6,402 nt of DNA from Verrucomicrobiota bacterium (GTDB lineage: Bacteria; Verrucomicrobiota; Verrucomicrobiia; Opitutales; UBA953): assembly GCA_005798925.1 (NCBI GenBank), contig SYID01000106.1:1-6402 (forward strand). The letters run 5' to 3'. The notes beneath the pieces were generated by a model. The model worked only from the letters and a program-made list of their open reading frames with translations, searched no databases and was not told the DNA's origin. Below are positions 1 through 6,055 of this stretch, piece by piece (the stretch's first letter is position 1; each line of letters begins with the position of its first letter). Both the position numbers and the translations under genes were made by a program.

Positions 1-531
1 CAGGAGCGCGTAGGCGCGGACGACGGCCGCGCCGACGCCGAGCTCCACGACCAGGCGCGCCTCGCGGGCGGCGAGCAGGCGGGCGCGGGCGCCCTCCTCG
101 GCCCGGCGCAGCCTTCCCCAGAAATCAAGCTCGAAGGCGGTGGCGAGCGCCAGCCGCTGGTTGGTGCGCGTGCGGCCGTTCAAGGCGAGGTTGGGATTGA
201 AGCCGCCTTCGCTGAGTTTCACGCGCTGGCTGGCCGCCACCGCGTCGACCTGCGGGAACGCCGCGCCCTCGGTCTCGCCCAGCACGGCCAGCGCCTCTTC
301 GACGCGGGCCGCGGCCAGCGCCAGGTCCGCGTTGGCGGCGAGGGCCTGGGTGACGAGCGCGTCGAGCTGCGGATCGCCGAACGATTTCCACCAGGCGGGG
401 CGCGGCTCCTCGCCGCCGGGCGCGGCCTCGGGGAAGGCGGGCGACGCGGGCGTCGCGGGGCGGACATAGTCCGGCCCCAGGACGCAGCCGGCGAGCAAGG
501 CCGCCGCGCTGAGCGTGACCAGGCGGCTCAT
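1..531 (-). CDS. RND efflux outer-membrane lipoprotein, NodT/OprM family (N-terminal part)
   Basis: The outer-membrane channel of a tripartite efflux pump; it would form a trimeric barrel and periplasmic tunnel docked to the adaptor and RND pump encoded upstream. Translated on the minus strand from 531, the frame stays open to the window edge, giving 177 residues of a family usually about 450-500 long, so the C-terminal part lies outside. The start gives a lipoprotein signal: one basic residue (R3), a hydrophobic stretch, then lipobox LLAGC with Cys16. It is followed by the family-typical LGPDYVRP (residues 18-25), a WW..FGDPQLDALV..AL stretch near 47-64, ADLALAAARV near 69-77, and FELDFWGRLRRA near 135-146. 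Its ATG overlaps the TGA of the pump gene as ATGA, which indicates translational coupling. AAGGAG on the minus strand at 551-546 lies 14 nt before the ATG, rather far for a Shine-Dalgarno site. Family assignment is firm; substrate specificity cannot be read. Confidence 0.93.
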   Translation of the reverse strand, partial: MSRLVTLSAAALLAGCVLGPDYVRPATPASPAFPEAAPGGEEPRPAWWKSFGDPQLDALVTQALAANADLALAAARVEEALAVLGETEGAAFPQVDAVAASQRVKLSEGGFNPNLALNGRTRTNQRLALATAFELDFWGRLRRAEEGARARLLAAREARLVVELGVGAAVVRAYALL

Positions 532-3500
532 GCGCGGGCGGCGCGCTCCTTGCGGCCGGAAAGCAGATGGAAGAACCAAGGGATGAAGAGCGTCGCCACG
601 AAGGTGTCGAGGAGCATGCCGCCGAGCACGCCGGTGCCCATCGACTGGCGGGCGGCCGCGCCCGCGCCGCTGGCGAAGGCGAGCGGGACGACGCCGAGCA
701 CGAAGGCCATGGACGTCATCACCAACGGACGGAGGCGGATGCGAGCCGCTTCCACGGCGGCCTCCGCGGCGGAACGGCCGGCGCGGCGCGCGCTTTCGGC
801 GAACTCGACGATGAGGATGGCGTTCTTGGCCGCGAGCCCGATCAGCGTGACCAACCCGATCTGGAAATAGATGTCGTTGGGCATCCCGCGCGCGAAGATC
901 GCGAGCAGCGCGCCGAGCAACGCGAACGGCACGGTGAGCAGGACGCCCAGCGGCAAGGCGAGGTCCTCGTAGAGGGCCGCGAGGATGAGGAACACCATCA
1001 GCAGCGCCAAGAGGAAGGCCGGCAGGGCCGACGTCGCCGCGCGCTTCTCCTGCAGGGCCTGCGCGGTCCAGTCCACGTCGTAACCGACGGGAAGCACCTC
1101 CTGCGCCACGCTTTCCACGGCCGCGATGGCGGTGCCTGAGCTCACGCCGGCCGCGGCGGTGCCGATCATGCGCGCGGCGAGGAAGCCGTTGTGGCGCTCG
1201 AGCTGCTCGGGGCCGGACTGCGGTCTGAAACGCACGAAGGTCGACACCGGGACCATGTCGCCGCGCAGGGTGCGCACATGCACGCGGCCGGCGTCCGCGA
1301 GCTCCATCCGCTCGTCGGCCTCCGCCTGCACGAGGACGCGATAAGTCCTTCCGGAGAGGGTGAAGTCGTTGGCGTAGACGACCCCGACGGTGGCCTGGAG
1401 GGCCTCGTGGATCTCGGCGAGGCTGACGCCGAGGGCCGCCGCTCGTGCTTCGTCGACCTCCGCCAGCACCTGTGGCACAGCGGGACGGAGGAACACGCGC
1501 AGGCCGGTCAGCTCGGGACGGAGGCGCAAGGCCGTCTCCAGCCTTTCGACGGCGGCGAACAGGCGCGCGGGGTCGTCATCCTCCTTCGCCTGAAGGTAGA
1601 ATTCGAACCCGCCCGCGGTGCCGATGCCGCGGATCGCAGGCGGGTTGACCACGAGACACTGGCCATCCGGCTGGGACATCCCGATGGAAGTAAGGGCACG
1701 GGCAAACTCATCTCCGCCGGCCTTGCGGTCGCCGAAATCCTTGAGAGGCAGGAAGATGGTCCCGGAATTAGGACGCTCGCCCCCGCCGATGAGATCGAAG
1801 CCGCTCACCGCGAAGGTATGACGTACGGCGGGCTCCCCCGCGGGCTGCGCACCGAGCAACGGCGCGACACGGTCCATGAAGGCACGGGTACGTCCGATGC
1901 TGGCTCCGTCGGGAAGCTGAACCGTGGCGAGCAGGTAGCCCTGGTCCTCGGAAGGCAGGAAACCCCGCGGCACGCGTACGAGGAGGAGCGCATTGACCGC
2001 GAGCACGCACAGGAACAGCGCCCCGGCCGAACGCGGACGAGCCAGCAGCCAGCGAACCGCGGCGCCGTGCCAGGCGGCCAGACGGGCGAACCCTCGGCCG
2101 AAGGCGGCGACGCCTGAAGCCACGCCGTGGCCCTCGGGACGCAACAGGAGCGCGCACAAGGTGGGCGTCAAGGTCAAGGCCACGAAGCCCGAGATGACGA
2201 CGGAGATGGAGACGGTGACCGCGAACTGCCGGTAGAGCGCGCCCGCGATGCCGCCGAGGAACGCGACGGGCAGGAAGACGCACACCAGCACGCAGACGAT
2301 GGCGACCACCGCGCCGGCGACCTCGCGCACGGACTCCCGGGCGGCGTCGAAGGGCGAGAGCCCGCGCTCACGCATCAGTCGCTCGGTGTTCTCCAGCACG
2401 ACGATGGCGTCGTCGACCACGATGCCGATCGCGATCACCACCGCGACCAGGGTCAGGATGTTGATGCCGAAGCCGAAGGCCCAGAGACCGGCGCAAGCGC
2501 CGACGAGCGAGACGGGCACGGCGATCATCGGGATGAGCGTCGCCCGCCAGGAGCCCAGGAACAGGAAGACGACCGCGGCCACCAGGAACGCCGCCTCGAG
2601 GAGGCTGCTCTTCACCGCGCCGATGGCGGAGCGCACGAAGCGGGTGGTGTCGAAAGGGATCTCGTAACGGATGTCGGGCGGAAAACGGCGCGCGAGCTCG
2701 TCCAGACGGGCACGGATACGGTCGGCGGTCTCAAGGGCGTTGGCGCCGGTCTGAAGGAAGATACGGATGCCTGCGACGGGCATGCCGTCGAGCTTGCTCG
2801 CCTGCTCATAGCTCTGGGATCCGAGTTCGATCCTCGCGACATCGCGCAGGCGGAGCACGCCGGCCGAGGAGGAAGCGCGGACGATGACCTCGCCGAACTG
2901 TTCGGGGGTGGCCATGCGGCCGCGGGAGACCACGGGCACCACGAAGGCGGCGTCGACCGAGGGTTCCTGCCCGAGCCGCCCGACGGAATACTGGGTGTTG
3001 GTGGTCCGGATCGCGCGCACGACCTCGGCGGTGGTGACTCCCAACGCGGCCATCCGGTCGGGCCGCAGCCAGACGCGCATGGCGTAGTCGCGGGCCCCGA
3101 ACAGCCCGCAGTCGCCTACGCCGGGAACCCGCTTGAGTTCCTCGGCCACCGCGGTGGAGGCGTAATTGCCCAGGAAAACCGGGTCATGCGTCGCCTTGGG
3201 AGAAAAGACCGAGACCGACATCAGCACGTCGTTGGAACGCTTCTTGGTGACGACGCCGAGGCGGCGCACCTCCTCCGGCAGGCGCGGCTCGGCGAGCTTG
3301 ACGCGGTTGGCCACGAGGATGGTCGCCATGTCCGGATCGGTCCCGCTCTCGAAGACGACGGAAATGCTGAGGGTGCCGTTGGAGGAAGAGTTTGAGGAAT
3401 AGTAGAGCAGGCCCTCGACGCCGTTGATCTCCTCCTCGAGCGGAGCGGCGACATTCTTGACGAGCGCGTCCGGCGAGGCGCCGGGGTAGCTCGCGACGAC

Positions 3501-3635
3501 GGTGACGGTGGGCGGCGCGATCTGAGGGTACTGGGAAAGAGGCAGCTGGGTGAAGGCGAGCCCGCCGATCATCACGATGACGATCGACAGCACGCCTGAG
3601 AACACCGGCCGGCGGATGAAGAAATCCCAGCGCAT
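528..3635 (-). CDS. HAE1-family RND multidrug efflux pump, MexF/OqxB/AcrB-like inner-membrane transporter
   Basis: Proton-driven drug exporter of the inner membrane, the motor of the tripartite pump. At 1035 residues it is full length for the family (AcrB is about 1050). It starts MRWDFFIRRPVFSGVLSIVI with the first transmembrane helix, then LPLSQYPQIAPP (31-42) and ASYPGASPDALVKNVAAPLEE (about 48-68), all typical of HAE1 pumps. The proton-relay residues are present: Asp408-Asp409 in GIVVDDAIVVLEN, Lys937 in GLAAKNAILIVEF, Arg967 in RIRLRP and Thr974 in MTSMAF. Porter-domain stretches such as LFGARDYAMRVWL (178-190), and the wording of the N-terminal half generally, recall MexF/OqxB more than AcrB. 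Pocket phenylalanines F179, F608, F613 and F628 appear kept (compared from memory). The ATG lies 3 nt after the adaptor's TGA, and no Shine-Dalgarno sequence is visible. Intact, with no frameshift. The exact substrate range and orthology are not decidable here. Confidence 0.97.
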   Translation of the reverse strand: MRWDFFIRRPVFSGVLSIVIVMIGGLAFTQLPLSQYPQIAPPTVTVVASYPGASPDALVKNVAAPLEEEINGVEGLLYYSSNSSSNGTLSISVVFESGTDPDMATILVANRVKLAEPRLPEEVRRLGVVTKKRSNDVLMSVSVFSPKATHDPVFLGNYASTAVAEELKRVPGVGDCGLFGARDYAMRVWLRPDRMAALGVTTAEVVRAIRTTNTQYSVGRLGQEPSVDAAFVVPVVSRGRMATPEQFGEVIVRASSSAGVLRLRDVARIELGSQSYEQASKLDGMPVAGIRIFLQTGANALETADRIRARLDELARRFPPDIRYEIPFDTTRFVRSAIGAVKSSLLEAAFLVAAVVFLFLGSWRATLIPMIAVPVSLVGACAGLWAFGFGINILTLVAVVIAIGIVVDDAIVVLENTERLMRERGLSPFDAARESVREVAGAVVAIVCVLVCVFLPVAFLGGIAGALYRQFAVTVSISVVISGFVALTLTPTLCALLLRPEGHGVASGVAAFGRGFARLAAWHGAAVRWLLARPRSAGALFLCVLAVNALLLVRVPRGFLPSEDQGYLLATVQLPDGASIGRTRAFMDRVAPLLGAQPAGEPAVRHTFAVSGFDLIGGGERPNSGTIFLPLKDFGDRKAGGDEFARALTSIGMSQPDGQCLVVNPPAIRGIGTAGGFEFYLQAKEDDDPARLFAAVERLETALRLRPELTGLRVFLRPAVPQVLAEVDEARAAALGVSLAEIHEALQATVGVVYANDFTLSGRTYRVLVQAEADERMELADAGRVHVRTLRGDMVPVSTFVRFRPQSGPEQLERHNGFLAARMIGTAAAGVSSGTAIAAVESVAQEVLPVGYDVDWTAQALQEKRAATSALPAFLLALLMVFLILAALYEDLALPLGVLLTVPFALLGALLAIFARGMPNDIYFQIGLVTLIGLAAKNAILIVEFAESARRAGRSAAEAAVEAARIRLRPLVMTSMAFVLGVVPLAFASGAGAAARQSMGTGVLGGMLLDTFVATLFIPWFFHLLSGRKERAARA

Positions 3636-3638
3636 CGT

Positions 3639-4751
3639 TCAGCGGGCGGCTACGGCCGCCTTGACGCCGGCCCTCAGCTTCTGCAGCTGGTCAAGCACGA
3701 CCAGTTCCCCCGCCTTCAGCCCGGAAAGGACGGCCACCTCGGCGCCGCGGGCATCGCCGAGCCCGACGACGCGGGCCTCGACGATCCCGCCGGCGCCGAG
3801 GACGAAGACCGCACGGCCCCGCGGGGTCTGGATGAGAGAGGTCTGGGGAACCAAGAAGGCCTTGACGGGGAGGCCGCTCACACGGGCGCGCACGAACTGA
3901 CCTGACATCAGACGTCCCTTGGCGTTGTCAAACAAGGCGCGCAGCTGGACGTTGCCAAGCCGGGCGTCGACCTCCGGCGAAGAGAAATCTACCCGGCCCT
4001 TCAAGGGATATTCGGATCCGTCGGCCAGCGTGAGCGTCACTTCTGCGCCGTTGGCACCGCCGACAACTCCCCCGAAAAGACGCGCATGGTCCGCTTCGGG
4101 CAGGCCGAACCTCACCCAGACCCGGTCCGAACTGACGACGGTCGTGAGCAGTCCGTCCGGACCGACGGGATTCACGAGCGAACCTTCGGTGCGCAGGCGC
4201 CGGCCGGCGACGCCGTCGATCGGCGAGCGGACCTCGCAATACTCGAGGTCGAGCCGGGCGAGATCGGCCCGGGCGGCCGCGGCGTCCCGCGCGCCCCGGG
4301 CGGCGACCGCCAGGGCCTCCGCGTCATCGGCCTCCTTGCGGCTGGCGGCCTGCTGCTTGAACAGCGTCGCCTGGCGGGCGGACTCCTCGGCGGCCTGCCG
4401 CGCGCGCGACTCCTCCTGCGCCCACTGCGCGCGCGCCAAGGCGAGCGCGGCCGCATACGGAGCCGGATCGATGCGGAAGAGGAGGTCGCCGGCCTTCACC
4501 GGAGAGCCTTCGGCGTAATGCACCGACTGCAGGATTCCGGTCACGCGGGCGCGGATCTCGACCTCGCGCACGCCCTCGACCTGACCGGGGGAGACGGCCT
4601 GCTGGGCGAGGTCGGCGGCCGTGACCTGCAGGACCTTGACGGGAAGCGGTCCGGCCGGCGGAGCGGCGACCTCCGGCCGGCAGCCGAAGAGACCGGCGAC
4701 GCAGGCGAGAACCAGAACGCCCTCGACAATAGGGGGTTTACATACAATCAT
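3639..4751 (-). CDS. RND efflux periplasmic adaptor (membrane fusion protein), lipoprotein, AcrA/MexE-like
   Basis: Adaptor that bridges the RND pump and the outer-membrane channel in the periplasm, anchored to the inner membrane by a lipid. From the ATG at 4751 it is 370 residues, usual for the family. The N-terminus is a lipoprotein signal with a single basic residue (K5), hydrophobic residues 11-22 and lipobox LFGC, Cys24. The biotinyl/lipoyl-like half begins near 63-99 (VEIRARVTGILQSVHY, then EG.PVKAGDLLFRIDP.PY). An alanine/glutamate-rich coiled-coil hairpin spans about 100-168, and the second lipoyl half is LEYCEVRSPIDGVAGRRL..EGSLV (169-193). The beta-barrel and membrane-proximal domains follow, with LMSGQFVRARV at 281-291 and VLSGLKAGELVV at 341-352. 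An upstream extension of the open frame to 5354 runs antisense to the repressor gene and was discarded. A GTG at 4772 is possible but gives no better ribosome site. The chosen ATG lies inside the operator and lacks a Shine-Dalgarno sequence, suggesting a leaderless message. First gene of the three-gene operon. Confidence 0.95.
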   Translation of the reverse strand: MIVCKPPIVEGVLVLACVAGLFGCRPEVAAPPAGPLPVKVLQVTAADLAQQAVSPGQVEGVREVEIRARVTGILQSVHYAEGSPVKAGDLLFRIDPAPYAAALALARAQWAQEESRARQAAEESARQATLFKQQAASRKEADDAEALAVAARGARDAAAARADLARLDLEYCEVRSPIDGVAGRRLRTEGSLVNPVGPDGLLTTVVSSDRVWVRFGLPEADHARLFGGVVGGANGAEVTLTLADGSEYPLKGRVDFSSPEVDARLGNVQLRALFDNAKGRLMSGQFVRARVSGLPVKAFLVPQTSLIQTPRGRAVFVLGAGGIVEARVVGLGDARGAEVAVLSGLKAGELVVLDQLQKLRAGVKAAVAAR

Positions 4752-4765
4752 GTATGTTAAATTAT
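4737..4765 (+). promoter_or_regulatory. Possible sigma70-type promoter for the repressor gene
   Basis: TTTACA at 4737-4742 matches the -35 consensus at 5 of 6 positions. AATTAT at 4760-4765 matches the -10 consensus at 4 of 6, with exactly 17 bp between them. Transcription would start near 4772, leaving about 3-4 nt before the ATG at 4776, which fits the absence of a Shine-Dalgarno sequence. The operator repeat lies between the two hexamers, a classic place for repression. This is pattern matching only. Confidence 0.4.
4740..4757. promoter_or_regulatory. Probable AcrR/TtgR-type repressor operator, 18-bp inverted repeat
   Basis: ACATACA-ATCA-TGTATGT: perfect 7-bp arms around a 4-bp centre, in AT-rich DNA between the divergent repressor and adaptor genes. 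The sequence TTTACATACA from 4737 is the same as the left flank and arm of the E. coli AcrR operator as I recall it (arms TACATACA and TGTATGTA, there 8 bp apart rather than 4). The spacing matches more closely the Pseudomonas TtgR operator as I remember it (TTTACAAACAACCATG...). The adaptor's ATG (4751-4749) lies within the repeat, so a bound repressor would sit directly on its translation and probable transcription start. Binding by the adjacent repressor is inferred from family and position, not shown. Confidence 0.8.
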
Positions 4766-4771
4766 TTAACA
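4755..4771. repeat. Second perfect palindrome, AT-rich, next to the operator
   Basis: TGTTAAAT-T-ATTTAACA: 8-bp arms around a single central base at 4763. It shares 3 bp with the operator repeat on its left and ends 4 nt before the repressor ATG. It contains -10-like hexamers on both strands (AATTAT on plus at 4760-4765; AATAAT on minus at 4766-4761). It may be a second repressor-binding site, a symmetrical divergent promoter core, or both. As RNA it would form only a weak hairpin with no useful loop, and no T-tract follows, so a terminator is unlikely. Confidence 0.6.
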
Positions 4772-4786
4772 CGACATGGCTCGCAA
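4761..4786 (-). promoter_or_regulatory. Possible promoter of the efflux operon, reading leftward
   Basis: On the minus strand AATAAT (4766-4761) matches the -10 consensus at 5 of 6 positions and would start transcription near 4754, only a few bases before the adaptor ATG at 4751. The best upstream hexamer is TTGCGA (4786-4781), which is 14 bp away, shorter than ideal and inside the repressor coding region. The -35 assignment is therefore weak. If correct, the efflux mRNA is nearly leaderless. Confidence 0.28.
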
Positions 4787-5381
4787 GACCAAAGCAGAGG
4801 CCGCCCAGACCCGGGAACGCATCCTCGACTGCGCCCGCCAGGTCTTCAGCCGGGCCGGGGTGACGAACACCTCGCTGGAAGAAATCGCCCGCGAGGCGGG
4901 CGTCACCCGCGGGGCGGTCTACTGGCACTTCCGCGACAAGGCCGACCTGTTCATGGCGGTCCGGCAGCAGACCGGCGTCCTGCTGCGTTTCGCCGGCGAC
5001 GCGACGGATGACCCGCTGGATCGCCTGGAAGCCGGCCTCCAGGGGGCCTTCCGCCGGCTGGACCAAGAGAAGCAGGCCCAGGAGACCTATGAGATGATGC
5101 TGTGGAAATGCGAATATGCCGGGGAGTTCGCCGGCGTCCGTCAGGAGCTGATGGCCGCCGGGGAACGCTTCCTGCAGGAGACCACCGAACTCTACGCCGA
5201 GGCGCGCCGGCGCAAGCTGATCGCACCGGACCTCGACCCCCGCCTGACGGCCCAGGAGACGTTCTGCTTCTACGCCGGGCTGCTCAAACTGTGGCTGGGC
5301 GACGAACAGGGCGGCGTCATCCGTCGCGACGTGCGCAAACTGATCGCCCATCACGTGGGCGCGCGGCGCCGGCGCGGATAA
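4776..5381 (+). CDS. acrR: TetR-family efflux repressor, AcrR/TtgR type
   Basis: Ligand-responsive DNA-binding repressor expected to control its own gene and the divergent efflux operon. It has 201 residues (AcrR 215, TtgR 210). The N-terminus MARKTKAEA..TRERILDCA closely follows that of E. coli AcrR and fixes the ATG at 4776. The helix-turn-helix spans about 32-52: TSLEEIAREAG, then recognition helix VTRGAVYWHF, followed by DKADLF. The C-terminal ligand-binding domain carries the KCEY motif at 111-114, matching the HKCEF of AcrR and TtgR (the TetR_C_2 family, once called MAATS). Only 24 bp separate its start from the adaptor's start on the other strand, and that gap contains the probable operator. 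No Shine-Dalgarno sequence precedes the ATG. The protein is not truncated. acrR is used as a family name; strict orthology and the inducer are unknown. Confidence 0.94.
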   Translation: MARKTKAEAAQTRERILDCARQVFSRAGVTNTSLEEIAREAGVTRGAVYWHFRDKADLFMAVRQQTGVLLRFAGDATDDPLDRLEAGLQGAFRRLDQEKQAQETYEMMLWKCEYAGEFAGVRQELMAAGERFLQETTELYAEARRRKLIAPDLDPRLTAQETFCFYAGLLKLWLGDEQGGVIRRDVRKLIAHHVGARRRRG

Positions 5382-5413
5382 GGCGGTTTGACTGCCTCCC
5401 GCGGACTGATTGG

Positions 5414-6049
5414 ATGGACGACGTGAAGGCCCTCCCCGCCCTGCTCGCCCTCCTCGCGCTTGCGCCCGAGGCCTTCGCCGCGCCCGAACCCGCCGCGCCC
5501 CAGACCCTGCCGATCATCTACGAGCAACCGGGCGACCGCTACATCCTGCGCATCGACAATCGCCGCTACCAGCTGCCCGTGCTGACGAAGGGGCCGGTGT
5601 CCCAGCTCATGGCCTCCGCGAACTACCCGCGGACGAAGCTGCTCTACGACGAATTCAAGCGCGCCCTCGAGGACAAGGAGAAGGCCGAGGCGACGATCCG
5701 CCGCGCCCAGGCCAATGCGGACCGCGAAGAGGAACGCGCCCAACGGATCCGCCGGACGCTCGACGGCCTGCAGACCCAGCTGACCCTGCTCCGCAGCCAG
5801 CCCGTCGTGGATCTCCGGGACATCCTGTTCCTCCAGGACCAGATCCGCGCCGCCACGGCCTCCCTGGCCTCCGCCGAAGCACAGGAGGCGAAGGCCCGCG
5901 TGAGCCTCGACCGCACCCAGGGCGCGGCGGAGGCGACGCTGATGCGGGCCGACAAGGCCCGCGACGCCTATGCGGCCGCCCTGACGGCCTACGAGAAACC
6001 GCTCGCGGAGATCCGCTCGATCGCGATCACGCACGGGACCGCGCTCTGA
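5414..6049 (+). CDS. Exported coiled-coil protein of unknown function
   Basis: I do not recognise a family. From the ATG at 5414 it has 211 residues. The N-terminus is a Sec signal peptide with hydrophobic residues 6-17 and an AXA site (A20-F21-A22) before A23. Next is a short segment with PIIYEQPGDRYILRIDNRRYQLPV (parts of 33-56) that looks like a small beta-rich piece, then two long charged, alanine-rich helical stretches (about 74-125 and 134-197) with strong coiled-coil character, split near SQPVVDL at 128-134. There is no lipobox and no membrane helix after the signal. A GTG at 5423 is a credible alternative start, since it gives MKALPALLALLALAPEAFA and removes the acidic DD that is unusual in a signal peptide; neither start has a good Shine-Dalgarno sequence. 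It begins 32 nt after the repressor gene with no visible terminator between, and ends 6 nt before the next gene. Probably periplasmic; a link to efflux is unproven. Confidence 0.75.
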   Translation: MDDVKALPALLALLALAPEAFAAPEPAAPQTLPIIYEQPGDRYILRIDNRRYQLPVLTKGPVSQLMASANYPRTKLLYDEFKRALEDKEKAEATIRRAQANADREEERAQRIRRTLDGLQTQLTLLRSQPVVDLRDILFLQDQIRAATASLASAEAQEAKARVSLDRTQGAAEATLMRADKARDAYAAALTAYEKPLAEIRSIAITHGTAL

Positions 6050-6055
6050 CCCGCC

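Noticed and set aside
1191..2117. Plus-strand open frame (308 codons) opposite the pump gene
   Set aside because: Shadow of the pump coding sequence with no domain-like pattern.
2127..3395. Long plus-strand open frame (422 codons) opposite the pump gene
   Set aside because: It is a GC-bias shadow of the RND gene: composition is dominated by Gly, Asp, His and Arg repeats with no recognisable domain.
4723..4748. Promoter made of TCGACA (4723-4728) and TACAAT (4743-4748) on the plus strand
   Set aside because: Each hexamer is good (5 of 6), but the spacing is 14 bp, too short for a normal sigma70 promoter; the TTTACA/AATTAT pair has a 17-bp spacer.
4752..5354. N-terminal extension of the adaptor reading frame up to an ATG at 5354 on the minus strand
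   Set aside because: It is antisense to the well-supported repressor gene, contains nothing adaptor-like, and would push the lipoprotein signal into the middle of the protein.
5382..5413. Terminator between the repressor and the coiled-coil gene
   Set aside because: No stable inverted repeat followed by a T-tract is visible in the 32-nt gap.
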